NCBI RefSeq assembly: GCF_027922185.1
Contig: NZ_BSFE01000010.1
Coordinates: forward strand, 1-64,000
Direction: 5' to 3'
Source: Maricaulis virginensis
Lineage (GTDB): Bacteria; Pseudomonadota; Alphaproteobacteria; Caulobacterales; Maricaulaceae
Length of the DNA stretch: 64,000 nucleotides
In this document: piece by piece, positions 8,686 through 20,111 of the stretch
Numbering within the stretch: position 1 is the first letter of the stretch
How the letters are laid out: every line of letters starts with the position of its first letter
The notes under the pieces: generated by a model
Told to the model about the DNA's origin: nothing
Database searches by the model: none
Seen by the model: only the letters and a program-made list of their open reading frames with translations
Made by a program: the position numbers and the translations under genes

Positions 8686-10212
8686 CTAGACGTATTCCGC
8701 CCGCCCTTCGCGGCCAATCGCACGGGCCAGATTGTCCAGCAGGGACAGCGATCGTTCGACATAGAGGTCGCGCACGCTCTCATCGACCGCCAGGCGGACC
8801 TCTGCCGGCGACACGGTCAGGGTGAAACGATCCAGCAGACGCGGCGCCCGGCCGGACAGTTTGGCGCCCAGGCGCAGCGCACAGCCCATCATCTGGGCGA
8901 CATTGTGCTGCACCTCGCTCAACAGCGCGAACTCGGCATGCGGCTCCAGCTCGCTCCGCCTGCCGGCATAGCGATAGTGCAAGGCCGCGGCCAGGAAGGC
9001 CCGTTCGGCATGAGTAACACCGGCAAAGGGCGCATACAGAACGGTATCGCGCGCCAGTTCGGCGCGGTGATCCGGGTGAAAGCGCGCACCCAGATCGGTC
9101 AGACGTGCCCCGGCCTCCTGCAGCACCCGGTCACGCACCGGATCGAACGCCGTCTCCACCTCGCGCATGGCCGGTGCGATCCAGGCGGCGAGCGCCCGGC
9201 CGAAATCCGGTGAGGGCGAAGACGGACGGGCCATCGTCTCGGCTCCGGCGATCAGCGGATCGGTCGCCAGAAGGTCCGGCGGCAGGCCCTCGGCCAGCAC
9301 TCCTTCACGCACGCCATAGGCCGAGAACACGACGCGCCCGAACCCGCCATGCCGGATCACCCGCCGCAGGAGAAGCGCAGCATAGGGCAGCGTGGTCACG
9401 CGGCGCGAGGAGAGGCCGGGCACACCGGTCAGCGAAGCGGCGCTCAAGCGGGTCGCCAGCCGCGCCAGCTCCAGCGCCTCGGCGGCCGAAAGTTCGAACT
9501 GGTGCACGACATGCAGCGGATGGTCGAACCGCGCAAAGGCCAGCTGTGCCATGGCACGCCAGGCCCCGCCCACGGCATAGAAGGTGCCGCCCTGCCCCGT
9601 CAGGACACCGCCTTCGGTCAGACGTTCGTCGATCACGGCCTGGGCCGCCGCACTGTCGAACGCATCGCCGGAAAGAACCGCTTGCGGGCCGAGTTCGAAG
9701 GTCTTGCCCTCACCCACCGAACCATCGGCGATCGGTGTGAGTTCCAGGCTGGAACCGCCCAGATCGCCCATCACACCGCGCGCATCGGGGATGCCGGTCA
9801 GAACGCCCATCGCCGAAAGGCGCGCCTCGTCCTCGCCGGACAGGATCCGGATATCCAGCCCCGTCAACTCCGCCGCCTCTGCCACGAAAGCGCGACCGTC
9901 CACCGCATTGCGGACGGCGGCCGTGGCGACAACATGACGCTCACGCACGCCCTTGGCGTCGAGCAGGCGCTGGAAGCGCTTGAGCGCACGCAGGGCGATG
10001 TCCCGGCCTTCAGCGTGCAGACGCCCGGTTTCGCGAACGCCGCGCCCCAGACCCGCCATCACCTTCTCGTTGAAGATCGGCCAGAGCGCCCGCCCCTCGA
10101 CCCGGAAATGCACCAGGCGCACCGAGTTGGAGCCGACATCGATCACCGCGATGTCACGATGAATGGCGGTTTCCGCGATCAGCGGCTCGATCGGCTGGAT
10201 GACGTCGTCCAA
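8686..10212 (-). CDS. ppx: Exopolyphosphatase / GppA-family phosphatase
   Basis: A 508-residue member of the Ppx/GppA family, which releases phosphate from polyphosphate chains or converts pppGpp to ppGpp. The actin-like ATPase fold motifs are visible as IAVIDVGSNSVRLV near residue 20 and GDLGGSSLEL near 150. The C-terminal third is an HD-like helical region. The only available start is TTG 10212, six bases after the ppk stop and with no good ribosome binding site, so translation is probably coupled to ppk. Last gene of the DUF2066-hdaA-ppk-ppx operon. Ppx is the preferred name because of the ppk partner. Confidence 0.92.
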   Translation of the reverse strand: MDDVIQPIEPLIAETAIHRDIAVIDVGSNSVRLVHFRVEGRALWPIFNEKVMAGLGRGVRETGRLHAEGRDIALRALKRFQRLLDAKGVRERHVVATAAVRNAVDGRAFVAEAAELTGLDIRILSGEDEARLSAMGVLTGIPDARGVMGDLGGSSLELTPIADGSVGEGKTFELGPQAVLSGDAFDSAAAQAVIDERLTEGGVLTGQGGTFYAVGGAWRAMAQLAFARFDHPLHVVHQFELSAAEALELARLATRLSAASLTGVPGLSSRRVTTLPYAALLLRRVIRHGGFGRVVFSAYGVREGVLAEGLPPDLLATDPLIAGAETMARPSSPSPDFGRALAAWIAPAMREVETAFDPVRDRVLQEAGARLTDLGARFHPDHRAELARDTVLYAPFAGVTHAERAFLAAALHYRYAGRRSELEPHAEFALLSEVQHNVAQMMGCALRLGAKLSGRAPRLLDRFTLTVSPAEVRLAVDESVRDLYVERSLSLLDNLARAIGREGRAEYV

Positions 10213-10217
10213 GGCGG

Positions 10218-12395
10218 TCAGCTGCCGGTACTGCCGGTCAGGGTCGGCGGCTGATCATTCTTGAGCGCGTGGCCGCGGCCGGACAGGCTGGGATTGGTCA
10301 TGAAATAGGCATGCGCACTGAACGGCTTGTCGACATTGGCCGTGTCCACCCGGTGATAGCCGCCCTCTGAATCCATGTACCAGCTCTGATCGGTATCGTT
10401 GAGATTGGCGACCATGATCTGGTCCAGCACCTGGCGGTGAACGGTGGGATTCTGGATCGGGCAGAGATGCTCGACCCGGCGGTCCAGATTGCGCGGCATC
10501 CAGTCGGCCGAGGAGATGAAGACCTTGGCCGCGGGCGACGGCATCGCGGCGCCATTGGCAAAGCACACGATGCGCGAATGCTCGAGGAAGCGGCCGACGA
10601 TGGATTTGACCCGGATGTTTTCCGACAACCCCTTGATCCCCGGACGCAGACAGCAGATGCCGCGCACCACCAGTTCCACACGCACCCCGGCCTGGCTGGC
10701 GCGGTAGAGCGTGTCGATGATTTCAGGATGCACGAGCGAATTCAGCTTGGCCCACACGGCCGCCGGCTTGCCGGCGCGGGCATTCTCGATCTCGCGCTCG
10801 ATATGTTCGAGGATGAATTCCTTCATGCCGATCGGCGAGACCGACAGGCGTTCCAGATTCTCCGGACGCGCATAGCCGGTGACATAGTTGAACACCCGTC
10901 CCGCATCGCGCCCGAAGGCCGGGTCGGCGGTGAAGAGAGACAGGTCGGTATAGATGCGCGCCGTGATCGGGTGATAATTGCCGGTGCCGAAATGGGCATA
11001 GGTGCGCAGGTCCGAACCCTCGCGCCGCACCACCAGCGAGATCTTGGCGTGGGTCTTGTACTCGATGAAGCCGTAGACGACCTGCACGCCGGCGCGTTCC
11101 AGGTCGCGCGCCCATTTCAGATTGGCTTCCTCGTCGAAACGCGCCTTCAGCTCGACCAGCGCGGTGACATTCTTGCCGCTCTCCGCCGCCTCGATCAGCG
11201 CCGCCACGATCGGGCTGTCCTTGGAGGTGCGGTAGAGAGTCTGCTTGATCGCGATGACGTCCGGATCGGCGGCGGCCTGGCGCAGGAATTCCACCACCAC
11301 ATCGAAGCTCTCATACGGGTGGTGGACGATGATGTCCTTCTCGCGGATCGCCGAGAAGCAATTGCCGCCATGATCGCGGATCCGTTCCGGATAGCGCGGC
11401 TCATAGGGCTTGAACATGTGATCCGGCCGGTCGTCCGGGATCAGCTGGCCGATCTGGGCCAGGCCCAGCAGACCGTTCACCGGCACGATGTCCTGCGGGC
11501 CGGCATGCATGTGCTGGACGATCAGGTCGCGCAGGCCCGGCGGCATGCCGGTCTCCATGGTCAGGCGGACCACCGCGCCGCGGCGGCGCTGTTTGAGAAG
11601 GTTCTCGAATTCCAGCATCAGGTCTTCGGACTCTTCCTCGACCTCGATATCGCTGTCGCGGATCACCCGGAAGACGCCCTTGCCGACCACTTCATGGCCC
11701 GGAAAGAGCGTGTCGACGAACAGGGTCAGCACGGCTTCCAGCGACATGAAGCGCCGGTCCGGGCGGCCGCCATCGCGGCGCGCGCGCGTCGGCAGTTCGA
11801 CAAAGCGCTTCACACCGCTGGGCAGCGGGATCAGCGCATTCATCAGCTTGCCGGCCTCCCGCTTGCGCAATTGCAGCGCCAGGGCAAAACCCAGATTGGG
11901 GATGAAGGGGAAGGGATGCGCCGGATCGATCGCCAGCGGCGTGATCACCGGCAGGGTGTGTTTGAGAAACTCGCCGCGCAGCCAGGCCTCGTCGGTCTTT
12001 GATATCTGGTGCGGCTCGAGCACCTTCACCCCGGCCTTGCCCATCTCCGTCTTCAGCTTGCGCCAGAGGTTTTGCTGCTTGAGCATCAGCTCGCCGGCCA
12101 GCGCGTGAATCTGTTCCAGCTGCTCGGCCGGGGTCAGCCCGTCGATACTGGTCGCCGTGACGCCGGAATGCATCTGCGCGCGCAGGCCCGCAACACGGAC
12201 CATGTAGAACTCATCCAGATTGCTGGCCGAAATCGACAGGAAACGCAGGCGTTCGAACACCGGATGGTTCGGATTCTCCGCCTCCTCGAGGACGCGCAGA
12301 TTGAAGCGCACCCAGGACAATTCCCGGTTCAGATAACGCGCAGGCGACTGCATCAGCGCGTTGATGTCGGCGATGTCCCGGGCCGGGAGGTTCAT
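10218..12395 (-). CDS. ppk: Polyphosphate kinase 1
   Basis: A 725-residue enzyme that reversibly polymerises the gamma-phosphate of ATP into polyphosphate. The start has the typical NRELSWVRFNLRVLEEA. Two phospholipase-D-like domains follow, carrying the histidines of the active site: THAK before SLVVRREGSDLRTYAHFGTGNYH, and LEHSRIVCF further on. Length is normal. It overlaps the end of hdaA by four bases (ATGA) and is followed after five bases by ppx, so synthesis and breakdown of polyphosphate are encoded together. Confidence 0.97.
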   Translation of the reverse strand: MNLPARDIADINALMQSPARYLNRELSWVRFNLRVLEEAENPNHPVFERLRFLSISASNLDEFYMVRVAGLRAQMHSGVTATSIDGLTPAEQLEQIHALAGELMLKQQNLWRKLKTEMGKAGVKVLEPHQISKTDEAWLRGEFLKHTLPVITPLAIDPAHPFPFIPNLGFALALQLRKREAGKLMNALIPLPSGVKRFVELPTRARRDGGRPDRRFMSLEAVLTLFVDTLFPGHEVVGKGVFRVIRDSDIEVEEESEDLMLEFENLLKQRRRGAVVRLTMETGMPPGLRDLIVQHMHAGPQDIVPVNGLLGLAQIGQLIPDDRPDHMFKPYEPRYPERIRDHGGNCFSAIREKDIIVHHPYESFDVVVEFLRQAAADPDVIAIKQTLYRTSKDSPIVAALIEAAESGKNVTALVELKARFDEEANLKWARDLERAGVQVVYGFIEYKTHAKISLVVRREGSDLRTYAHFGTGNYHPITARIYTDLSLFTADPAFGRDAGRVFNYVTGYARPENLERLSVSPIGMKEFILEHIEREIENARAGKPAAVWAKLNSLVHPEIIDTLYRASQAGVRVELVVRGICCLRPGIKGLSENIRVKSIVGRFLEHSRIVCFANGAAMPSPAAKVFISSADWMPRNLDRRVEHLCPIQNPTVHRQVLDQIMVANLNDTDQSWYMDSEGGYHRVDTANVDKPFSAHAYFMTNPSLSGRGHALKNDQPPTLTGSTGS

Positions 12396-13072
12396 TCCGT
12401 CTCTCCACTGTCCTGCCAGGTTTCCAGCACTTCCCGCGCAATAGCACGCGTTATTGGCGTTTTCTTCACGAGCGCCAGCTTGTCCATCCGCTCCACGATG
12501 CGGCGTACGGCCGTGGCCGAACGCTCCATACGCGGCAGGAGATAGTCTATCACGCCGGGCCGGACCGGGGCGCCCCGGTCCTGCAGCTGTTTCTCGATCA
12601 GCCGGGTGAGCAATTCATCGTCAGCCTCGTACAGATCCGCATGCGGCAGCGCCCGCAGCCGCGATACCAGATCGGGCAATTGCGCCGGCCACAGCACGGG
12701 CGGTTTGCGGGCCGTCAGCAACAACGCCGGAATATCGCCCTCGGCAGCACGATTGAGCGTATGGAACAGCGCATCATCGTCGAGCGCGCGGTCGATGTCT
12801 TCCACCAGAACGCGGCACCCCGGTGCGATATCCGCCAGCCGTTCGGCCAGGTCCGCAGCCTCGACGATCTCCGCCTCGCAGCGCAGCGCCCAGACCGTGG
12901 CCAGGTGCGATTTGCCCGCCCCTTCCGGCCCGACCAGCGCCATGACATTGCGCGGCCAGTCCGGCCAGCGGCCAAGCGCGGCCAGCGCCTCGGCATTGGA
13001 CGGGCCGAGGATCAGGCTCGACGCGCTGAAATCCTCGCGCGCCGGCAGATCGAGTGCCAGTTGGGGTGTCAT
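12392..13072 (-). CDS. hdaA: DnaA regulatory inactivator HdaA
   Basis: A 226-residue AAA+ protein related to DnaA but without its DNA-binding domain IV. Hda proteins bind the sliding clamp and stimulate ATP hydrolysis by DnaA after initiation. A clamp-binding motif QLALDL lies at residues 4-9; Walker A is GPEGAGKS and Walker B is LVEDID. The frame is open further upstream, but ATG 13072 gives the conserved N-terminus. It lies in the DUF2066-hdaA-ppk-ppx operon beside purM-purN, an order I associate with Caulobacter relatives. Two DnaA boxes lie elsewhere in this window, before dnaB. Confidence 0.93.
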   Translation of the reverse strand: MTPQLALDLPAREDFSASSLILGPSNAEALAALGRWPDWPRNVMALVGPEGAGKSHLATVWALRCEAEIVEAADLAERLADIAPGCRVLVEDIDRALDDDALFHTLNRAAEGDIPALLLTARKPPVLWPAQLPDLVSRLRALPHADLYEADDELLTRLIEKQLQDRGAPVRPGVIDYLLPRMERSATAVRRIVERMDKLALVKKTPITRAIAREVLETWQDSGETE

Positions 13073-13094
13073 GTCGGCCCGCCGGTTCAAGGGA

Positions 13095-14162
13095 TCACCG
13101 GGTGGCAAGCACCACCCAGCCCAGTTCCGGGTGTTCTTCCAGTGCGGCGCCGCGTTCGGCAAGTTCCGAGACCAGCTGATCCAGTGCACCGCGATACTGC
13201 ACCGTCATGCGCGCACCGTCGCGCGACAACGCGTCGAGCTGGGCATTGCGCACCAGCGATGCACGCGCCAGCGCCGTCTGCAGACGCCGCCATTCGTCGA
13301 TACCGCTGTAAAGCACCGTGACGCGCATCTCGGTCTCCTCCATGTCGCGCACAATGCCCTGGCGCTTCCAGGCATCCTCGCGCTCGATCACGAAGAAGTC
13401 CGCCGCCTCGGCCCAGCCGCCATAGAAACTCATCGGGCCCCAGGTATCGACAGCCATCGTCCCGTCCTGGGCAAATTCCACCATGTAACCGCCGGCCCGC
13501 ACCGCCTCGGAGGGCTGTTGGGCCGCGCGCAGGATCGCGATCCGGGTGACGCCATACTGCATGGCCAAGGCCGAAAGCGCGGCTTCATCCAGCTGCAGCG
13601 CCTGGCGCGCGGTGATCGGCGCCATTTCCGGATCGGCCGTCGCCAGCGTCATCGGCGTCAGAGCATGACGGAAGCGCCGGCTCTGCCACGCCTCGCGCCA
13701 GGGATTGTCACGCCACAGCACCAGGTCGCCGCCGGCATCCAGCACCGGCAGGACGAGCGTCGCGCGTGCCGGACTGTCGACAAAGGGAATACCGTAGTTC
13801 TCCAGGACGCGTGCCACCGAGCGGCGATGGAATCCGACATCCAGCTTGGCGAGGTAGCGGGTGCCGCTGCGCTGCTCGTCGCGAATCTGCAGCCCGGAGA
13901 TCATTTCCGCGATGATGGCATCGTCCAGGGCAAACGCGGCGCTTTCCAGCGGCGTGCCGACCCGGTCCTCTGCGAGGGTCAGACGCTCGATCAGCCGGCG
14001 CGCAGCGGCCCGCTGGCCCTGCTGCATCGCCGCGGTCTGCGCCTGCAGCGCGTTGTCGGCGGTCGCATCGATCTCCACGCCGGTGACCGTATAGGGGTCG
14101 TCCGCCTGCGCCGCTGCCAGCGGAACAAGGCTCAGACACAAGGCAGCGAGAAGGAATCGCAC
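13095..14162 (-). CDS. DUF2066 family exported protein
   Basis: A 355-residue protein with an N-terminal signal peptide (cleavage probably after AQA, about residue 19), so it should act in the periplasm or envelope. The body matches what I know as DUF2066, found next to hdaA and purM in many alphaproteobacteria; no function is established. The start is GTG 14162 with AGGAG in front. It is the first gene of the operon with hdaA, ppk and ppx, and is divergent from purM across 132 bases that must contain both promoters. Confidence 0.83.
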   Translation of the reverse strand: MRFLLAALCLSLVPLAAAQADDPYTVTGVEIDATADNALQAQTAAMQQGQRAAARRLIERLTLAEDRVGTPLESAAFALDDAIIAEMISGLQIRDEQRSGTRYLAKLDVGFHRRSVARVLENYGIPFVDSPARATLVLPVLDAGGDLVLWRDNPWREAWQSRRFRHALTPMTLATADPEMAPITARQALQLDEAALSALAMQYGVTRIAILRAAQQPSEAVRAGGYMVEFAQDGTMAVDTWGPMSFYGGWAEAADFFVIEREDAWKRQGIVRDMEETEMRVTVLYSGIDEWRRLQTALARASLVRNAQLDALSRDGARMTVQYRGALDQLVSELAERGAALEEHPELGWVVLATR

Positions 14163-14294
14163 GGCAGGCTCCTGTCAGGTTCGGATGTCGCGCCACTATA
14201 ACCGGACGCAGTCGCGCGTGAAGCCCGTGGCTTGCGTCTGAGGCGGGTTTCGACTGTACTCCGCCGCACTTTGACAGAAGGCTGGGGAATCGGC

Positions 14295-15335
<1,041 letters not shown>

Positions 15336-15350
15336 CCCAGGATAATCCCG

Positions 15351-16001
15351 ATGGCGAAGACCAAGATCGCCGTGCTCATTTCCGGGCGCGGATCGAACAT
15401 GCAGGCGCTGCTGGATGCGGCGAAGGACGAGGATTTCCCGGCCGAGATCGTGCTGGTCGCCTCGAACCGGCCCGATGCCGCTGGTCTGGCCGTTGCCGAG
15501 GCGGCGGGCATCGCGACCGAAGTCATCGACCACCGCGACTATGAGGGCCGCGCGGCTTTCGAGGAAGCGCTGGACTCGACACTCAAGATGTACGGCCCGC
15601 GCATCGTCTGCCTGGCCGGCTTCATGCGCATCCTGACGCCCTGGTTCACCGAGCGCTGGCGCGATCTGCTGATCAATATCCACCCCTCCCTGCTGCCGGC
15701 CTTCAAGGGGCTGCACACGCATGAGCGGGCGCTGGAAGCCGGCGTGCGCATCCATGGCTGCACGGTGCATTATGTGCGTCCGGAAATGGATGACGGTCCG
15801 ATCATCGGCCAGGCCGCCGTACCGGTCCTGCCCGGCGACACGCCGGACACGCTGGCCGCACGCGTGCTGGAAGCCGAGCACAAGCTCTATCCGCAATGCG
15901 TCGCCCTCGCCTGCTCCGGCAAGGCCCGGGTTGCCGGCGAACGCGTCCGGCTGCAGGTCCGCGAATTCGGCGCCGAATTGCTGATGAACCCGCACGACTG
16001 A
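15351..16001 (+). CDS. purN: Phosphoribosylglycinamide formyltransferase
   Basis: A 216-residue GAR transformylase, which transfers a formyl group from 10-formyl-THF to GAR, third step of purine synthesis. The phosphate loop is SGRGSNMQALL near the N-terminus; the catalytic Asn-His-Asp set is visible in LINIHPSLLPAFKG and EMDDGP. It is the second gene of the purM-purN unit and is convergent with the methyltransferase gene 15 bases away. Confidence 0.97.
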   Translation: MAKTKIAVLISGRGSNMQALLDAAKDEDFPAEIVLVASNRPDAAGLAVAEAAGIATEVIDHRDYEGRAAFEEALDSTLKMYGPRIVCLAGFMRILTPWFTERWRDLLINIHPSLLPAFKGLHTHERALEAGVRIHGCTVHYVRPEMDDGPIIGQAAVPVLPGDTPDTLAARVLEAEHKLYPQCVALACSGKARVAGERVRLQVREFGAELLMNPHD

Positions 16002-16016
16002 CGACGGAGCCGGGGC

Positions 16017-16757
16017 TCAGCGCTTTTGCGTCAGATAGCCGGCGATATCGAGCGCCTGGAAGAAGCGGACCGGCGGGGCGAAGCCGACAGCTTCGAGCAG
16101 CTCTGCCAGACGCGCCTCGCTGACCGGGTGAAAATCCTCCGCCATGCGTTCCACGGTGCGTGCCGCAAGCGACGGGTCCGGTGCAACCGACTCGATCCAG
16201 CGGCTGAAAGCCGGACGCGCTGCGTCTTCGAACAGCAGTCCGAGATCGGCCAGGATCAGCGGCGCGCCGGGCCGGAGACGATCGGCCAGATCGGCAAAAT
16301 AGCGCGCCTTCTCGCCAGTGTCGGGCAGGAAGTGGGCGACCAGAACGCTCAGCGCCGCGTCATGCCGGTGGAGCGGTGTGTACTCACCCAGTGTGCTGAT
16401 GCGGAAGTCGACCTGTTCCAGACAGCCCAGCATTTCCGCCCGGCGGCCGGCAATGGCCAGCATGTCGGGCGACGGATCGACGGCGGTGAAACACCATTTC
16501 GTCGACTGGAAGGCCAGTTCGGACAGTTCGGCGCCGGTGCCCGCCCCGCTCAGCAGGATGGAGGCAGCGCCGCGTCCGATCCGCGCCGCCAGGACGGGTG
16601 CGATCAGTTCCTGCAGCACCGAATAGCCCGGCACGAGACGCCGGATACGCGCATCGTAGGACCTGGCACCCGAGCCCGAGAAACGCCCGCTATCCGGGGC
16701 TGACTGGCCTGCCGCCGCGCGGGCAGCGGCAGGCGGGATTTCAATGGAGTGTGTCAT
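16017..16757 (-). CDS. Class I SAM-dependent methyltransferase
   Basis: A 246-residue protein with a Rossmann-type methyltransferase core. Motif I is LLSGAGTGAELSEL (about residues 68-81), the acidic residue after beta-2 is in TAVDPSPDML, and LVAHFLPDT and LILADLG mark later strands. The general layout recalls the CmoA/UbiE-like small-molecule methyltransferases, but the substrate cannot be named. The start ATG has CCGGAG upstream. It stands alone, divergent from arfB. Confidence 0.82.
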   Translation of the reverse strand: MTHSIEIPPAAARAAAGQSAPDSGRFSGSGARSYDARIRRLVPGYSVLQELIAPVLAARIGRGAASILLSGAGTGAELSELAFQSTKWCFTAVDPSPDMLAIAGRRAEMLGCLEQVDFRISTLGEYTPLHRHDAALSVLVAHFLPDTGEKARYFADLADRLRPGAPLILADLGLLFEDAARPAFSRWIESVAPDPSLAARTVERMAEDFHPVSEARLAELLEAVGFAPPVRFFQALDIAGYLTQKR

Positions 16758-16865
16758 GAGCTCCGGATAGCATTATTGCGAATGTGTCGCAATTGCATTT
16801 CTTCAACTTGCCCTTTTTCTGCGCAGCGCCGAAACACGGGCGCAGGAAAGGAGGCGAGCGGTTCC

Positions 16866-17278
<413 letters not shown>

Positions 17279-17282
<4 letters not shown>

Positions 17283-18517
17283 TTTTCAGAGCCTGCACAG
17301 AGTTCCGGATCACCCGTCCGGGCGGCGCCTTCCGCGCACAGCGCGTCGGCCGCGGCCGGATCGCCGTTTTCCCGCAGCAGGGCGGCGAGTTCGGTGGTGG
17401 CAGCGCGGTTATAGGGGTCCCAGTAGAGCACGCGGCGGTACCAGAGTTCGGCGGTCACGGGATCCTCACGCAGGGCATGGCCGCGCGCGATGCTCAGCCC
17501 GGTCGGGCTGTACCAGGGCCGGATCAGCACGGTCTGCGCGTCATAGACCCGGCTCATCGCATCATAGGCACGTTCCAGATAGGTCAGCGCCAGATCGGCC
17601 TCGCCCTTGAGAGCGTGGAGGTCCGAGAGGTTGACCCAGGCTTCCCAGGCATCCGGGTCGAGCGTCAGGGCGCGGTTGTGCGCCTCGATCGCGCCGTCGA
17701 GATCGCCCTGTGCCGACAGGGCCAGGCCCAGCGCCCGGTAGCCCAGCGGGTATTCGGGGTTCGATGCGATGGCCTGCCGCGCGAGAGCTTCAGCCCGTTC
17801 CAGCTGCCGGGCGGCCGCGGTTTCGCGTGTCTGGCCGGACGCCAGCGCCGCGCCGATCCGCGACTGCCCGGCCTCACCGGGCCAGTCGTCCGGCCGGGCG
17901 CGGATGACGCGCTGGGTGATCGTGTTGGCCAGCCCGGCGAGCGCACGCGGACTGTCGGGCTCGAGCGCCAGCGCGGCCTCGTAGAGCCGCATGGCGGCGT
18001 CATTATCGCCGGGCTGGAACTGGTAATAGAAATCGTCCGCGCGGTCGGTCAGGCTTTCAGCACGATCCGCGGGTGCACCGGGCGGAGCGATACGGTCGCG
18101 CACCAGCCAGAAGACCGGAAAGGCCGCCAGCAGCACGAGAGCTCCCACGACGCCGCGCACCCAGGCGGGAACGGCGCGCACCGGCGCCGGAAGGGTTTCC
18201 GGCTCGGCCGGCACCAGCAGGCGATAGCCGCGCTTGGGTACGGTCGCGACATAGCGTGGCGAGCGTGCCGGGTCGCCCAGCGCCCGTCGCAGCTTCCACA
18301 CACAGCGGCCGAGCGCGTCGTCATTGACCGTGACCCCGGGCCAGATGCGTTCGGCAATCGTCTCGCGCGACACCACATCGCCTTCGGCTTCGGCGAGCAG
18401 GCACAGCAGGTCCATCACTTTCGGCTCGACATCCTGGCTGCCGCCAGGACCGGCGATCCGGCCGGCCCGCGGTTCGACACGCCAGTCTCCGAGCTTGAAT
18501 GCCCTGCCGTACTTCAT
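17279..18517 (-). CDS. CadC-like membrane-bound winged-helix regulator with TPRs
   Basis: A 412-residue protein: an OmpR/PhoB-type winged-helix DNA-binding domain at about 10-100 (VMDLLCLLAEAEGDVVSRE, VWKLRRALGD, ATVPKRGYRLL), a single membrane segment at about 120-139, and a periplasmic part with several tetratricopeptide repeats (such as ALARQAIASNPEYPLGYRALGLAL). One-component regulators like CadC sense an outside signal directly while bound to DNA. It is divergent from the exported S41 peptidase gene, which is a plausible target. Signal unknown. Confidence 0.88.
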
Positions 18518-18647
18518 TGATTTTACAGTCCCCTTGCCCCGGTCAGAAAAAGGTCAGACCATCAGGAAGATTGGGTCATGGCCTTTTGTCAGGCGGCGCC
18601 CCCAGTGTCCGGGCAGCCCCACCTGAAAGAAGACACGGGAGACCGGG

Positions 18648-20111
18648 ATGCTCAAGAGCCTGACCCTTTGCACCGCACTGATGACAGCCGTCGCGGCACC
18701 GATCGCCGCACAGGCCCCGACGCCGGACACAGTCTATGAGGCCGACGTGGTCCGCGCCGATTTCGACCGGCTTTATGCCGGCTTGCGCGCGGCGCATTTC
18801 GACCTGTTTGCCGTCACGCCGCAGGCCGTATTCGACCAGCGGCATGCGGAAATGCGGGCCGGTTTCGACCGGCCGATGACCCGCCTCGATATCCGCCGGG
18901 AGTTCCAGGAATTCACCGCGCTGGCCCGTCATGCCCATGCGCGTATCGATTTCCCGATGGAGGCCTATGGCGCCTTCCGCGCGGCCGGCGGCCGCGTCCT
19001 GCCGCTGACGATCTCGATCCGCGAAGGCCGCGTCTTCGTGGAGACACGGGCGGCAGCCCTTGAAGACCTGGCGCCGGGCGACGAGATTCTCGCCTTCAAC
19101 GGCCAGCCGAACACGGTCTGGATCCCGGCCCTCACCCGGCACCTGTCGGCCGAGACGCCACGCTTTGCGCACACCTTGCTGGAAACCTATCTGCGCGGCC
19201 TGGTCTGGCTGGAATGGCCGGAGATGACCGAGGCGACGCTGGACGTGCGTCATGCCGACGGATCGGTGGAGACCCTCACCCTGCCCTTCCTGAGCGGTGA
19301 CGCACTGGCCCCGGCTGAAGAAGGCGAACAGCCTTTCAGCCTCGATGGCCGCGAGGCGCGCATGATCGGCAGCGATATCGCCTATCTGCGCCCGGGCCCG
19401 TTCTACAATACCGAGCCGGACGGGAATGTCTGGGATACGACGGGCTTCGCCGCGTTTGTCGACAACAGTTTCAATGACTTCCGGTCAGCCGGTGCAGAGG
19501 CGCTGATCCTCGATCTGCGCGACAATCCCGGTGGCGACAACTCCTTCTCCGACCGGGTCATGGCCTGGATCGCGGACCGGCCCTTCCGCTTTGCCTCGCG
19601 CTTCACAGTACGGGTCAGCGAGGAGACGACCGCGGCGAACCAGGCCCGCCTGGACACGCTGCCGGAGGGTGAAGGCGGCATGTCGGCGACCTATGCCGAC
19701 CTGTTTGCGGCCCATGCGCCGGGCGAGACCGTTGAGATCGACCTGCCCTATGCCCAGCCGCGCCCGGACGGAGACCGGTTCGAGGGACAGGTCTATGTGC
19801 TGATCAACCGCTACAGCTTCTCCAATGCGGTGACCGTGGCGGCGCAGATCCAGGATTACGGCTTCGGTGTCATCACCGGCGAGACGACAGCCGACATGGC
19901 CACCACCTATGGCGCGATGGAGCAGTTCACCCTGCCCCGTACCGGCATCATAGTGGGTTACCCCAAGGCCCATATCGTACGCATAAACGGTGCATCGGAG
20001 TCACATCCGGTGACACCGGACATCGCCCTCGACTTTCCCGTCCTGCGCGGGCCGGAGGATGTCGTTCTGGACCAGCTGGTCGCGCATGTCCGCACCGCGC
20101 TCGACGGCTAG
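18648..20111 (+). CDS. Exported S41 (tail-specific type) peptidase
   Basis: A 487-residue secreted protease-family protein. A signal peptide ends around residue 22 (AAPIAAQA). A PDZ-like segment (LAPGDEILAFNGQP, 141-154) precedes the S41 catalytic core: ALILDLRDNPGGDNS (285-299) and NRYSFSNAVTVAAQ, in which Ser392 is the likely nucleophile, followed by GFGVITGETTADMATTYG. The residue that acts as general base is not obvious to me. Its promoter region (18518-18647) is shared with the divergent CadC-like regulator; its stop overlaps the convergent LysE gene by four bases. Confidence 0.87.
   Translation: MLKSLTLCTALMTAVAAPIAAQAPTPDTVYEADVVRADFDRLYAGLRAAHFDLFAVTPQAVFDQRHAEMRAGFDRPMTRLDIRREFQEFTALARHAHARIDFPMEAYGAFRAAGGRVLPLTISIREGRVFVETRAAALEDLAPGDEILAFNGQPNTVWIPALTRHLSAETPRFAHTLLETYLRGLVWLEWPEMTEATLDVRHADGSVETLTLPFLSGDALAPAEEGEQPFSLDGREARMIGSDIAYLRPGPFYNTEPDGNVWDTTGFAAFVDNSFNDFRSAGAEALILDLRDNPGGDNSFSDRVMAWIADRPFRFASRFTVRVSEETTAANQARLDTLPEGEGGMSATYADLFAAHAPGETVEIDLPYAQPRPDGDRFEGQVYVLINRYSFSNAVTVAAQIQDYGFGVITGETTADMATTYGAMEQFTLPRTGIIVGYPKAHIVRINGASESHPVTPDIALDFPVLRGPEDVVLDQLVAHVRTALDG

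Noticed and set aside
14163..14294. Purine riboswitch before purM
   Set aside because: No purine aptamer core pattern is visible, and the short gap is explained by two divergent promoters.
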